A DNA stretch of 64,000 nucleotides from Litorimonas taeanensis (GTDB taxonomy: Bacteria; Pseudomonadota; Alphaproteobacteria; Caulobacterales; Maricaulaceae). The stretch spans positions 461,597 through 525,596 of the forward strand of contig NZ_RBII01000002.1 of assembly GCF_003634015.1 (NCBI RefSeq), in the 5' to 3' direction. Under the pieces are notes generated by a model. That model did no database searches and was not told where the DNA came from. It saw only the letters and a list, made by a program, of their open reading frames with translations. Positions 36,945 through 45,692 of the stretch are shown here, piece by piece; the first letter of the stretch is position 1, and each line of letters begins with the position of its first letter. Position numbers and translations under genes: made by a program.

Positions 36945-39056
36945 ATGCGAAACTCTTCTTGGCTAGCGGGCTGCAACCTTGCCCTAATTTTGTCTTGCTA
37001 TCCGAATATAGTAAAGGCGCAAACAGCACCTGAATCAAATGAAGTTAACGTAGCCGCGCAAAGCTCTATTTCCACTCAAGACGCCAAAGAAAGCTACACC
37101 CCCCAATATTTTGAAACCTTCGCTCCAGCCACGGCTTATGACATGGTCATCCGTATTCCAGGGTTCACTCTAGCTGGCGCAAATTTTGGACGGGGTTTGG
37201 GCCAAGGCGGTGCGAATGTTTTGATTAATGGGGAGCGGTTGACCGGCAAAACCGATGTGGGTGAACAGCTTTCCCGTATTGCCGCAAAGAATGTCGTTGA
37301 AATTGATATTGTTGATGGCGCCTCGCTTAACATTCCAGGTTTGTCAGGACAGGTCGCAAATATTACAACGAAGTCCACAGGCATATCGGGCACTTTTGAA
37401 TGGACACCTGAATTTCGCCCTAGATTAGAACCTAATTATCTACGCGGGAATGTCAGCCTCTCGGGCGAAACGGGCAACCTCACCTACACGCTGGGCCTTC
37501 GAAATAACGCCTTTAGACAAGGGAATTATGGCCTTGAAACCCTTGTCGATAGCAATGGCACCTTATTTGAAACTCGAGATGAGATTGGTCGTGACTATGG
37601 CGAAAACCCGGGGGCAACGGTTGATTTAACATGGAAGCCTCAGGCCAATCACATCGCGAACCTAAACTTTGAAATCAATCAATTCACCTATGACGGGAGA
37701 GAAAGCTCGCGGCGGGACGCTATCACCCCCCGCGGAAGGGATCTCGTCACCTATTTTAAAAATTCAGAAGATGAGTGGAATATGTCTATCGGCGGAGACT
37801 ATGAGTTTCCGCTTTCGATAGGGTCTATGGATGGTAAGCTTAAAACGATTGGCTATTATCGATTTGAGAGTTCACCCACCGTGTCTCAATTCGAAGCCTT
37901 TGAAAATGATATGCGAGTATTTGGTGATCGTTTCGAGCGGCAAGCAGATGAAGCCGAAACCATTTTACGTAGTGAATATTCTTGGTCGCCCAAAACAGGG
38001 CGGGATTGGCAAATAGGCTTGGAAGGCGCCTTCAACTATCTCGATATTGAAGCGGCTTTGAGCGAGTTGGAAGATGGCGTTTATGTGGCGCGGAACCTGA
38101 CAGGTGCCAGCGACCGCGTTGAAGAAAAACGCGCCGAAGCCACACTGACCCATAGCCGTAAATTGTCAGACACATTAGATGTGCAAGCCTCTCTTGGTGC
38201 CGAATATTCTGAAATTTCTCAGTCAGGAAATGATGGTGTTGTTCGGAACTTTATACGCCCAAAAGGGTTTATTTCCGCAAGCTATAAGGCAGGCGCGAAT
38301 AAACTTTGGCGCGCCAAGATTGAACGCCAAGTGGGTCAGTTAAATTTCTTTGACTTTATTGCTTCGACTGACCTTAACAATAAAGAGACTCGCGATTCTA
38401 ATTCCGCGCTAAAGCCTTCGCAAACGTGGCGTGCTGAAATTGCCTATGAACGTAGTTTTGGCACAGGGAACCAATGGAACACCACTTTGGACGGGACAAT
38501 TATTAGTGACCTTGTTGATCGCATCCCAATTGGCGATTCTGGCAATGCTATTGGGAATATTGACTCGCCTGCATACACTTATTCTTTGCATAGTGATATT
38601 ACGTTGAAAGGCGAAAATTGGGATATGAAAGGCGTAGAACTGAATGCAGGTTTCGGGCTTCACTTCTCACATGTTGATGACCCTGTGGAAGGCTTTGATA
38701 GACGTTTAAGCGGTGATAGTCTCTGGCATTGGAACGCGAATATTCGTCACGACATACCGAAAACAGATTGGGCCTATGGCGTGAATGTTTCCCAAGAACG
38801 AAATGCCCGACAGTACCGCGTATCCACAACGCAAAAATATACCTTTAAAGGCCCATTCGTCAGCACGTTCATCGAGCATAAAGACGTATTTGGCATGCGC
38901 CTTAACTTGCAACTTAGCAACTTATTGAAAAGCAGCGACGATTTTGAGCGTGAAATCTATACCGATCGGCGTGACATCGGCGTATTAAACTTCACCGAAA
39001 GCCGGAAACGTGAATTTGGAATGTTATTGCGAGCAAACCTCAGCGGTACCTTTTAA
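36945..39056 (+). CDS. TonB-dependent receptor-like outer membrane protein (copy 2)
   Basis: A 703-residue paralogue of the preceding gene. A signal peptide ends near KAQ (about 26). The plug shows AYDMVIRIPGFTLAGANFGRGLGQGG, NVLINGERLTGK and DGASLNIPGLSGQVAN, parallel to copy 1, and both share FRPKGF-type/FIRPKGFISASY barrel segments. Clean ATG with GGGGA Shine-Dalgarno. It has its own palindrome-containing promoter, 35 bases after which the ATG lies, so the copies are probably controlled separately. Substrate unknown. The stop overlaps that of gshA (opposite strand) by 4 bases. Confidence 0.85.
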   Translation: MRNSSWLAGCNLALILSCYPNIVKAQTAPESNEVNVAAQSSISTQDAKESYTPQYFETFAPATAYDMVIRIPGFTLAGANFGRGLGQGGANVLINGERLTGKTDVGEQLSRIAAKNVVEIDIVDGASLNIPGLSGQVANITTKSTGISGTFEWTPEFRPRLEPNYLRGNVSLSGETGNLTYTLGLRNNAFRQGNYGLETLVDSNGTLFETRDEIGRDYGENPGATVDLTWKPQANHIANLNFEINQFTYDGRESSRRDAITPRGRDLVTYFKNSEDEWNMSIGGDYEFPLSIGSMDGKLKTIGYYRFESSPTVSQFEAFENDMRVFGDRFERQADEAETILRSEYSWSPKTGRDWQIGLEGAFNYLDIEAALSELEDGVYVARNLTGASDRVEEKRAEATLTHSRKLSDTLDVQASLGAEYSEISQSGNDGVVRNFIRPKGFISASYKAGANKLWRAKIERQVGQLNFFDFIASTDLNNKETRDSNSALKPSQTWRAEIAYERSFGTGNQWNTTLDGTIISDLVDRIPIGDSGNAIGNIDSPAYTYSLHSDITLKGENWDMKGVELNAGFGLHFSHVDDPVEGFDRRLSGDSLWHWNANIRHDIPKTDWAYGVNVSQERNARQYRVSTTQKYTFKGPFVSTFIEHKDVFGMRLNLQLSNLLKSSDDFEREIYTDRRDIGVLNFTESRKREFGMLLRANLSGTF

Positions 39057-40420
39057 TAAATACACACTTTGTAGCTTCTCATAATATCACCGTCCCAAGC
39101 CCCTTTAAACTGGCGAATAAGACGATCGGCATTGCTTTCGCCTAAAAGCGCCATACGATCGAGGTCTTGTAGGAATACAGTTTCATTTTCGCCATGCGCA
39201 TTTAATTTATGCCGCGCTTTTAATCCTGAACGGGATATAGACAAAATATCTTTGGCAACATCTTGGAGAGTTTTATCACGGAATGGCGTTTGAAAACCTA
39301 ATCGCGCCACATCCGCTCTCAACTGTTGACGTTCTTCTTCAGTCCAGTCTTTCACATAATCCCACGCCGCATCGAGGGCGTTTTGGTCATATAATAAACC
39401 AACCCAAAACGCAGGGAGCGCGCAAAGCTCATCCCACGGCCCTGTATCGGCGCCGCGCATTTCGAGAAATTGCTTTAATCGCACTTCAGGAAAAATCGTG
39501 GAGAGATGGTCTTCAAAATCAGAAAGGGTTGCGACTTCCCCCGGCACAACATCTAAGGTCCCATTCAAGAAATCACGGAAAGACTTCCCCGCCGCGTTCA
39601 AATACTCACCCTTTCTATAAACAAAATACATGGGTACATTGAGCGCGTAATCTACATATTGCTCGAACCCAAAACCCTCTTCAAAAACAAAAGGCAACAT
39701 ACCTGTTCTATCAGCGTCCGTATCGAGCCATACGCGTGATCGATACGACTTATAGCCATTTAACTGCCCTTCCTTAAAAGGGGAATTGGCAAAAAGGGCC
39801 GTCGCGATTGGCTGCAAGGCCAAGCTCACTCGGAATTTTTTGACCATGTCGGCTTCGGAGCCAAAATCTAGGTTTGTTTGGACTGTGCAGGTGCGGAACA
39901 TCATTTCTCGGCCATGAGTGCCAACGGTTTGCATATAATCCCGCATAATTTTGTACCGGCCTTTAGGCATTACGGGTACATCTTCAAGTTTTGTATCAGG
40001 CCGAAAACCCAGCGATAAAAAGCCCGCACCGATTTCATCAGCCACTTCACGGACTTCGCGAAGATGGCGGCTTACTTCGCCGCAAGTCTGATGAACATGT
40101 TCTAGCGGCGCACCTGATAACTCTAGCTGCCCGCCCGGTTCTAATGATACAGAAGCCCCCTCTCTTTTAAGGGCAATCAGTTTTCCACCCTCTGTAACGG
40201 GCTCCCAGTTGAAACGTTGCAAGCCTTCAAGCATCGCATAAATTGAACACGAGCCATCATAAGGCAATGGCTGAAAGTCAGCTTGAGAAAAGCCGATTTT
40301 TTCATGCTCTGTGCCGATACGCCATTCGGATTTGGGTTTGGAACCCGCCGCCAAATAGTCAATCATCTGTGCTTTATTTTCTAAAGGTTGGGCGTTTCCG
40401 CCGGCACTTGGTGCGGCCAT
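39053..40420 (-). CDS. gshA: Glutamate-cysteine ligase
   Basis: First step of glutathione synthesis. The protein is of the proteobacterial/plant GCS2 type (455 residues): RIGTEHEKIGF, SLEPGGQLELSGAP, MMFRTCTVQTNLDFGSEADMVKKFRVSLALQPIATALFANSPF and MRGADTGPW are family blocks. ATG start at 40420; a possible TTGTGA-17-TATGTG promoter lies just upstream. The palindrome CACATTAATGTG (40505-40516) further upstream could be an operator. Confidence 0.95.
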   Translation of the reverse strand: MAAPSAGGNAQPLENKAQMIDYLAAGSKPKSEWRIGTEHEKIGFSQADFQPLPYDGSCSIYAMLEGLQRFNWEPVTEGGKLIALKREGASVSLEPGGQLELSGAPLEHVHQTCGEVSRHLREVREVADEIGAGFLSLGFRPDTKLEDVPVMPKGRYKIMRDYMQTVGTHGREMMFRTCTVQTNLDFGSEADMVKKFRVSLALQPIATALFANSPFKEGQLNGYKSYRSRVWLDTDADRTGMLPFVFEEGFGFEQYVDYALNVPMYFVYRKGEYLNAAGKSFRDFLNGTLDVVPGEVATLSDFEDHLSTIFPEVRLKQFLEMRGADTGPWDELCALPAFWVGLLYDQNALDAAWDYVKDWTEEERQQLRADVARLGFQTPFRDKTLQDVAKDILSISRSGLKARHKLNAHGENETVFLQDLDRMALLGESNADRLIRQFKGAWDGDIMRSYKVCIY

Positions 40421-40524
40421 GAGGGTTCCTGTTTACTCACATATCGGGGGGCACACATAGCCCCTTCAATCAACCCTCACAAGGTTACACTCGGCTCGTC
40501 ACCACACATTAATGTGAAATTGTG

Positions 40525-41268
40525 TTATTTTAGCGAATTGTTCCAATCCCCATGAAGTGACTGCCATAGCGTTAATAGAGACAAAGCCGCCGTATCAGCG
40601 CGTAAAATACGGGGCCCCAAAGACACAGAAAGAACGGATTCTTGTTGACGTAAAGCTTGCCTTTCATCCTCAGTAAAACCGCCTTCAGGTCCAATCAATA
40701 AGGTGGCACGCGGCTGACCAGATTTTAAAGCCTCTCTCGCCGGCAAGGCGTCACCGGCCTCATCTGCGAATATAATCTGACGCCCGGCCTGCATGCCTAT
40801 CCAATCCAAGAGCCGCACGGGTTTACACACATTTGGTACATCCAAGCGTTCTGTTTGCTCAGCGGCCTCAATGATTTGCGCTTGGGCTTTTTCAAGACTT
40901 AATTTGGGGAATTGTGTACGCGCCGTTATGACAGGTTCAAATCGGGAAACCCCTAACTCAGTGCCTTTTTCAAAGATAAATGACGTACGATGTCGCCTTA
41001 TAGGGGCGAAGGCCAAAGCAATATCTGGCACCTCCGACATCGCACGAAGAGGTTCAACCAACTTCACATCGGTATGTTTTCTTGAATGCGATATAATCTC
41101 CCCCCGCCATTCACCCTCACGGCCATTAAACAAACGAAGACTATCCCCTACTCCCATGCGTAAAACCGTACCAAGATAATGAGCCTGAGCCTTTGGTAAG
41201 ACAGCAATTGCTCCCTCTGAAAAGGCTTGATCACAATAGAGGCGTTTCAGTGTATAATTTTCGCGCAT
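40525..41268 (-). CDS. rsmE: 16S rRNA (uracil(1498)-N(3))-methyltransferase
   Basis: SPOUT-class methyltransferase acting on 16S rRNA U1498 with S-adenosylmethionine. 247 residues. N-terminal RNA-binding PUA-like part (KRLYCDQAF, AHYLGTVLRMGVGD) and C-terminal knotted domain with LLIGPEGGFTEDERQAL and SLGPRILRADTAAL, both typical. Its start codon is 42 bases from the divergent ubiA start. Confidence 0.94.
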   Translation of the reverse strand: MRENYTLKRLYCDQAFSEGAIAVLPKAQAHYLGTVLRMGVGDSLRLFNGREGEWRGEIISHSRKHTDVKLVEPLRAMSEVPDIALAFAPIRRHRTSFIFEKGTELGVSRFEPVITARTQFPKLSLEKAQAQIIEAAEQTERLDVPNVCKPVRLLDWIGMQAGRQIIFADEAGDALPAREALKSGQPRATLLIGPEGGFTEDERQALRQQESVLSVSLGPRILRADTAALSLLTLWQSLHGDWNNSLK

Positions 41269-41310
41269 AGGATTGTCTTACCCGAAGGAATAGCGTTAAT
41301 CACGAAGCAA

Positions 41311-42300
41311 ATGAGCGAACCGTTAGAAAATACGACAATCAAAGACTCTGACAAAGGGCATTGGGTCAACCGTAGCCCCGGGGCCATACAGCCTTATCTC
41401 CAACTCTCTCGGCTCGACCGCCCTATTGGGTATTGGCTGTTGACCTTGCCGGGGTGGATAGGGCTTTCCTTTGCAGCGATTTCGCATGGCTTTGCCGTGT
41501 CAGATTTAAAATGGGCCGCTCTCATTTTAATCGGTGCCATCGCCATGCGCGGAGCGGGGTGTACCTATAACGATATTGTCGATCAAGATTTGGACAAACA
41601 AGTGGAGCGTACTGCCCTTCGGCCTCTTCCTGCAGGCACAGTCACAAATAAACAAGCCTGGTTCTGGCTAGGCATGCAGTGTTTAATTGGACTCATGGTG
41701 CTGGTCTGCCTGCCGCGTTTCGCACAAATTATTGCCCTGTGCTCCCTGCCTCTAGTGGCGGCCTACCCTTTCATGAAACGTATCACATGGTGGCCACAGG
41801 CTTGGCTGGGCCTGACTTTTAATTGGGCGATTCTCGTCGCCTATGCTGCAAAAACAGGTGACATCAGTTTACCCGCCCTCATCCTCTATGTGGGATTAAT
41901 ATTCTGGACAATTGGCTATGATACAATTTACGCCTGTCAGGATATAGAAGATGACGCCGTTATTGGCGTAAAAAGTACAGCGCGACGATTTGGGGATAAG
42001 GTCGTCACGGGCATCGCTATCGCCTACAGTCTAAGCTTTCTCTTTGTCTTTGCGGCCTTCATGACTTCTTTGATTACCACCAATATTGCAGCAATTGTGT
42101 TCTTCTGGGCGTTCTTCATTTTCTTCCCCTTAGGCTATGGCTGGCATTTAAAATGGCAGACGCAAACCCTGAAAACTAAAGGAGAGGAAACGGCCCTAAT
42201 GCTTTTCAAATCTAATTTTTGGGCAGGGCTTAGCTTGATTGCTGGGTTTTCGTTGGCAAGCTATACTTTACATGGAAACATCTTTAAAAGTTTTCTTTAA
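41311..42300 (+). CDS. ubiA: 4-Hydroxybenzoate polyprenyltransferase
   Basis: Membrane prenyltransferase attaching the isoprenoid tail to 4-hydroxybenzoate in ubiquinone synthesis. Motif 1 is YNDIVDQDLD (NDxxDxxxD); motif 2 is DTIYACQDIEDD followed by GVKSTARRFG. Nine membrane segments are likely. I chose the ATG at 41311 (MSEPLENTT); the frame is open upstream to 41227. About 329 residues. Confidence 0.94.
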   Translation: MSEPLENTTIKDSDKGHWVNRSPGAIQPYLQLSRLDRPIGYWLLTLPGWIGLSFAAISHGFAVSDLKWAALILIGAIAMRGAGCTYNDIVDQDLDKQVERTALRPLPAGTVTNKQAWFWLGMQCLIGLMVLVCLPRFAQIIALCSLPLVAAYPFMKRITWWPQAWLGLTFNWAILVAYAAKTGDISLPALILYVGLIFWTIGYDTIYACQDIEDDAVIGVKSTARRFGDKVVTGIAIAYSLSFLFVFAAFMTSLITTNIAAIVFFWAFFIFFPLGYGWHLKWQTQTLKTKGEETALMLFKSNFWAGLSLIAGFSLASYTLHGNIFKSFL

Positions 42301-42408
42301 TTTCAACATTTTTGTTTGGCAGTAACTCACTCAAATGTGATGGCAACTTCAATGGGGGTTGGCGCGTAGTGTTTTATATAGGGTTATGTACGCCTATTGG
42401 AGAACACG

Positions 42409-42960
42409 ATGTTGAAGACTAAATTAAACCGCCGCACCTTAGGGTTATCAAGCGCTGCCTTTGCTATATCAGCATGCACAGCGTCAACGACAGCCACGAA
42501 GGCCAATGCCGATGAAAGACAAACATCAGCAGGAAGAGACAACGCGAAAGGACAGATTATGAGTGACGAACAATGGGCTAACCTTTCTGAATCAGAATGG
42601 AAAGACCGTCTAACCGAAAGTGAGTTTTATGTTCTTCGTAAAGAAGGAACAGAACGGGCCGGCACATCCCCGCTAAACAATGAGAAGCGCAAAGGCACTT
42701 ATGTCTGCGCTGGATGCGGCTTACCCTTATTTAAATCCGAAACAAAATATGAAAGCGGCACAGGCTGGCCCAGCTTTTACACTTATATTGACGGCGCACT
42801 TAAAACGAAAGTCGATAGAAAATTGTTCATGACACGCACAGAATATCATTGCGCTCGCTGCGGCGGCCATCAAGGGCATGTTTTCGAAGACGGCCCTCGC
42901 CCTACAGGACTACGGTATTGCAATAATGGTGTCGCTTTGGACTTTGTAGAAAACGGTTAA
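42409..42960 (+). CDS. msrB: Peptide-methionine (R)-S-oxide reductase, exported
   Basis: Repairs oxidised methionine in proteins. The MsrB fold shows two zinc CxxC pairs (CAGC, CARC), the GTGWPSF block, HCARCGGHQGHVFEDGPRPTGLRYC and catalytic Cys in RYCNNGVALDF (usual form RYCxNS). Unlike cytoplasmic MsrB it begins with NRRTLGLSSAAFAISAC, a Tat-like or lipoprotein signal (twin Arg, lipobox-like AISAC), so it is probably periplasmic. ATG at 42409 with Shine-Dalgarno TTGGAG. Confidence 0.92.
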   Translation: MLKTKLNRRTLGLSSAAFAISACTASTTATKANADERQTSAGRDNAKGQIMSDEQWANLSESEWKDRLTESEFYVLRKEGTERAGTSPLNNEKRKGTYVCAGCGLPLFKSETKYESGTGWPSFYTYIDGALKTKVDRKLFMTRTEYHCARCGGHQGHVFEDGPRPTGLRYCNNGVALDFVENG

Positions 42961-43001
42961 TATTTATGGACTGCAAATGTAGAGAATGCTACCTCTACGT
43001 T

Positions 43002-43574
43002 ATGCGCTCATTCATTCTTATTCTCTCTGTTTGGCTCTTATCAGGTGCTGTCGCTTTGGCGCAAGCTGGTACAGCCTCCTCAAGCACTGAGGCGCCCGAA
43101 TGGTCACATACTTCATTTCGGATGCAGTTCACAGGAAATGCGGTAAAGCTTGATAACTTAGGTCAAGTTTTCGAGGGTGAGGCCCTTTTTACAAACTATC
43201 CTGAAAAAAAAGGCAATGTTGCGTTTAGTTGTCTTACAAGCACATTGACCGCTAATATTGGATTGGTTCCGGTTGATTTCGAAGCTTATTTCCGAGAGTT
43301 TCCACGGTCCCGGCGCGGGAAGGTTAAACTCCCCTATCTTTACATTAACGGGGAAAAAGTGAAATCAGGCCAGTGGATTTATGCGCCCAACCTGAAGATT
43401 TACATGCCCCGGAAAAAACATGTGGTAGGGAAACTATATAACGCCGCCATTCGAGGTGATAGCGTGACACTTTCAACAAATGACAAAGATCATATCCCGC
43501 TCATTTTACCGAAACCAAATGCTAATTTCGCTAATTTTGGAGCGGGGTGCGGCATTGGGAAACACGCAGCATAA
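43002..43574 (+). CDS. Hypothetical secreted protein
   Basis: 190 residues from the ATG at 43002, beginning with a clear signal peptide (MRSFILILSVWLLSGAVALAQA). The mature part has segments such as GNVAFSCLTSTLTANIGLVPVDFEAYFREFPRSRR and IYAPNLKIYMPRKK; I do not recognise the family. An in-frame ATG at 42966 would add 12 residues. It follows msrB by 41 bases and is probably cotranscribed. Confidence 0.7.
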   Translation: MRSFILILSVWLLSGAVALAQAGTASSSTEAPEWSHTSFRMQFTGNAVKLDNLGQVFEGEALFTNYPEKKGNVAFSCLTSTLTANIGLVPVDFEAYFREFPRSRRGKVKLPYLYINGEKVKSGQWIYAPNLKIYMPRKKHVVGKLYNAAIRGDSVTLSTNDKDHIPLILPKPNANFANFGAGCGIGKHAA

Positions 43575-43768
43575 CCTTTTAGCTCTCTAAGCTGAACACG
43601 TGAGATTACGGTGATTAGACCTAAGCTAAGAGAACGCGAATCCTCTTCGATTACGGTTAATCAGACCTTAATCGTCATTGAAATTTCATAAAATTTTCAG
43701 TCTTGCCAAATCACTATTCTTGACTAATTTTGAATTATCAATTGCCGTTCCATGGTGGAGCCGCGTTT

Positions 43769-43840
43769 ATGAAAGGAGGTGTGATTTGTTTATCTGTTTT
43801 GAGGGGTCTGCCCGAAGCTGTTAGATCAGCCCTTTCGTAA
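43769..43840 (+). CDS. Possible 23-residue leader peptide
   Basis: ATG at 43769 opens a 23-codon frame (MKGGVICLSVLRGLPEAVRS, then ALS) ending at the TAA at 43838-43840. A GGTGGAG ribosome-binding-like site lies 8 bases upstream. It sits inside the terminated transcript, so it could be a leader peptide for attenuation or a fortuitous small frame. No codon run hinting at an amino acid is present. Confidence 0.3.
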   Translation: MKGGVICLSVLRGLPEAVRSALS

Positions 43841-43915
43841 AAGCGAAATTGGGTAATTAAGCTATCTATTAATGAAACCGGCATGACGTCCGGTGAGACC
43901 CAAACTTCAAAAAGG

Positions 43916-43946
43916 AGCCCTCTGATACTGTCAGAGGGCTTTTTTA
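43916..43946 (+). terminator. Intrinsic terminator of the small RNA/leader
   Basis: AGCCCTCTGA and TCAGAGGGCT form a 10-bp perfect stem with a 5-base loop, followed by TTTTTTATT. Confidence 0.9.
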
Positions 43947-44023
43947 TTATCATCCTTTTTTATTTGCGCTCTATGTTTATAGATAACGCAAAGTTAGATA
44001 GCTTGAGAGAAAGATAATTAATT

Positions 44024-44458
44024 ATGGCTATTGCCCGCACAGTTGACCGGCGTTTATTTTTTGTCCTCGACCGCGTCCATACACGCCTCGCACAACAAGC
44101 CGAAACGCTCCTTTCAAAAGGCTCAAATGTTAGCCGCTCCCAAGCCTTAGTCCTCGTCTTCCTTGGTTATAATGATAACTGCCGCATGAGCGATCTAGCC
44201 GATGGCACTGGCCGAAATAATGCTGCGGTTTCGGGATTAGTGGAGCGTATGGAAAAAGCAGGACTCGTAGAACGCAGGCCCTCTTATGGCGATCGACGCG
44301 TGAAAACAGTGGCGCTTACACCCCAAGGCTGGGCTAAACGTGAAGATGTGATGAATGATGTTCGGGACTTTAATGCGCAACTTGTAAAAGGCTTAAACGA
44401 AAAAGAGGTTGAAACCGTTTTGAAATTCTTACGGCTAGCCGCAGAGAACGTGTCCTAA
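44024..44458 (+). CDS. MarR-family transcriptional regulator
   Basis: A 144-residue winged-helix regulator. The DNA-binding part reads MSDLADGTGRNNAAVSGLVERMEKAGLVERRPSYGDRRVKTVALTPQG, with the DxRxxxxxLT wing. No adjoining strongly linked target gene; the divergent or downstream DsbA/MAPEG genes could be its regulon. It follows the terminated RNA. Confidence 0.88.
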   Translation: MAIARTVDRRLFFVLDRVHTRLAQQAETLLSKGSNVSRSQALVLVFLGYNDNCRMSDLADGTGRNNAAVSGLVERMEKAGLVERRPSYGDRRVKTVALTPQGWAKREDVMNDVRDFNAQLVKGLNEKEVETVLKFLRLAAENVS

Positions 44459-44544
44459 AACCTCTGATGTTGAGCGGTAGAGTTTCACAATTTGAGCATA
44501 GTTTCTGCCATTTACAGAAGCACAGGAAAGGTTAAACTCGCGCT

Positions 44545-45228
44545 ATGGCCCGTAGTAAAAAACAATCCCTTTCGCCTCAACCAGTTCAGGTGGATATTGT
44601 CTCTGATGTAGTTTGCCCTTGGTGTTGGTTTGGCTATCGCCTGTTTGACAAAGCACGGCGGCAAAGCAAAATACCTGTCGATCTAACATGGCGTCCCTAT
44701 ATGCTAGACCCCGAGGTCCCTTCAGAAGGCGTGGATTATAAAGCCTATATGAAGAGTAAATTTGGCGACAGCCCCTCTAACCAATTTAAAGCGATGCGAG
44801 AAAAGCTTGAAGAGGGAGGCCCTGCTCTAGGTATAAATTTCCAGTTCAATAATATTTCAAGGCGCCCCAATACTTTAAAGGCACACCGCCTGATACGATG
44901 GGCTCAAAATAATGAAGCTGCCGGCACAGAAACCGCAGAAGCTATTTTTCAGGCTTTTTTCACGGATGGCGAAGATATTGGCGATACAGCTATACTAACG
45001 CGCATTGCAGGCGAAGTCGGTCTAGACGCCGCGTTAACCGCCGAATTGCTGGACACCGATAGAGACGCTAATGCTGTGCGCGAAGAAATTTTCTTCTTTC
45101 GTAACCTAGGCATCTCAGGTGTGCCCACTTTTATCTATAACGGACAATTTGCAGTGCAAGGTGCACAAGACCCTGCGGCGCATATACAAGCCATTCAACA
45201 AGCTGCCTCTGCTGGAACAGAAGCCTAA
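44545..45228 (+). CDS. DsbA-family oxidoreductase (FrnE-like)
   Basis: A 227-residue thioredoxin-fold protein with the CPWC active site (C24-C27 in DVVCPWCWFG). LTWRPYMLDPEVPSEG, NTLKAHRLIRWA and GVPTFIYNGQFAVQGAQ are typical of FrnE-type oxidoreductases, which are often cytoplasmic and linked to redox or aromatic metabolism. No signal peptide. Confidence 0.9.
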   Translation: MARSKKQSLSPQPVQVDIVSDVVCPWCWFGYRLFDKARRQSKIPVDLTWRPYMLDPEVPSEGVDYKAYMKSKFGDSPSNQFKAMREKLEEGGPALGINFQFNNISRRPNTLKAHRLIRWAQNNEAAGTETAEAIFQAFFTDGEDIGDTAILTRIAGEVGLDAALTAELLDTDRDANAVREEIFFFRNLGISGVPTFIYNGQFAVQGAQDPAAHIQAIQQAASAGTEA

Positions 45229-45238
45229 GGATTTATTC

Positions 45239-45643
45239 ATGACAACATTTCAAATCGTTGCGCTTTACATCGCCTTAAATATAATCTTGGCCGTGTTTTT
45301 CACATATCGCGTTATTTCAGTTAGAATTGGCAACCGGGTGAGTATGGGGGACAATGGTGACACGTCACTTCTGGCGCGTATTCGTACGCACGGCAATTTT
45401 ACAGAAAACGCCCCCTTGGCCTTACTAGGTCTTTTAGGTCTAGCAATGTTAAACGCCCCAGTCATCTTACTCCATATTTTTGGCAGCATGTTTATATTTG
45501 GGCGAGTCTTACACGCATTTGGTATGGCCGGAAAACATGCCTTAGGGAAAACACGCCCCATCGGCATGATGATGACCTTAATTGTTCACCTTGGGCAAGC
45601 TATCGCCCTACTTTATCTCGTTTTCACATTTAACGTCATATAA
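45239..45643 (+). CDS. MAPEG-family membrane protein
   Basis: A 134-residue four-helix membrane protein resembling the MAPEG/glutathione-metabolism group (TYRVISVRIGNR, RIRTHGNFTENAPLAL, RVLHAFGM). The start at 45239 follows the DsbA-like gene by 10 bases. Neighbouring redox genes and gshA fit glutathione-related activity, but substrate is unknown. Confidence 0.8.
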   Translation: MTTFQIVALYIALNIILAVFFTYRVISVRIGNRVSMGDNGDTSLLARIRTHGNFTENAPLALLGLLGLAMLNAPVILLHIFGSMFIFGRVLHAFGMAGKHALGKTRPIGMMMTLIVHLGQAIALLYLVFTFNVI

Positions 45644-45692
45644 ATGTACCTTTCTAGTGTCAGGATGCATTCGCTCTGTTAACAGTGTCTTT

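Larger units (their letters stand above)
43703..43946 (+). ncRNA. Probable small RNA or terminated leader before the MarR gene
   Basis: This lies in a 449-base gene-free stretch (43575-44023). TTGCCA (43703-43708) and TAATTT (43725-43730), 16 bases apart, form a promoter-like pair giving a transcript from about 43737. The transcript ends in a strong intrinsic terminator at 43916-43946. Within it, TTGGGT (43849-43854) pairs with ACCCAA (43898-43903) around the hairpin ACCGG/CCGGT (43877-43894). It also holds an 11-base exact complement of the 16S rRNA 3' end, GAAAGGAGGTG (43771-43781). The marR gene begins 77 bases after the terminator. The rest, 43575-43702, shows nothing I can name. Confidence 0.5.

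Noticed and set aside
34694-39056. Tandem receptors as a recent DNA duplication
   Set aside because: Protein motifs are shared but nucleotide identity by eye is modest, so the duplication is old.
40930-40950. GGTTCAAATC, a tRNA T-loop-like string
   Set aside because: It lies within the rsmE coding region, with no matching acceptor, D or anticodon arms.
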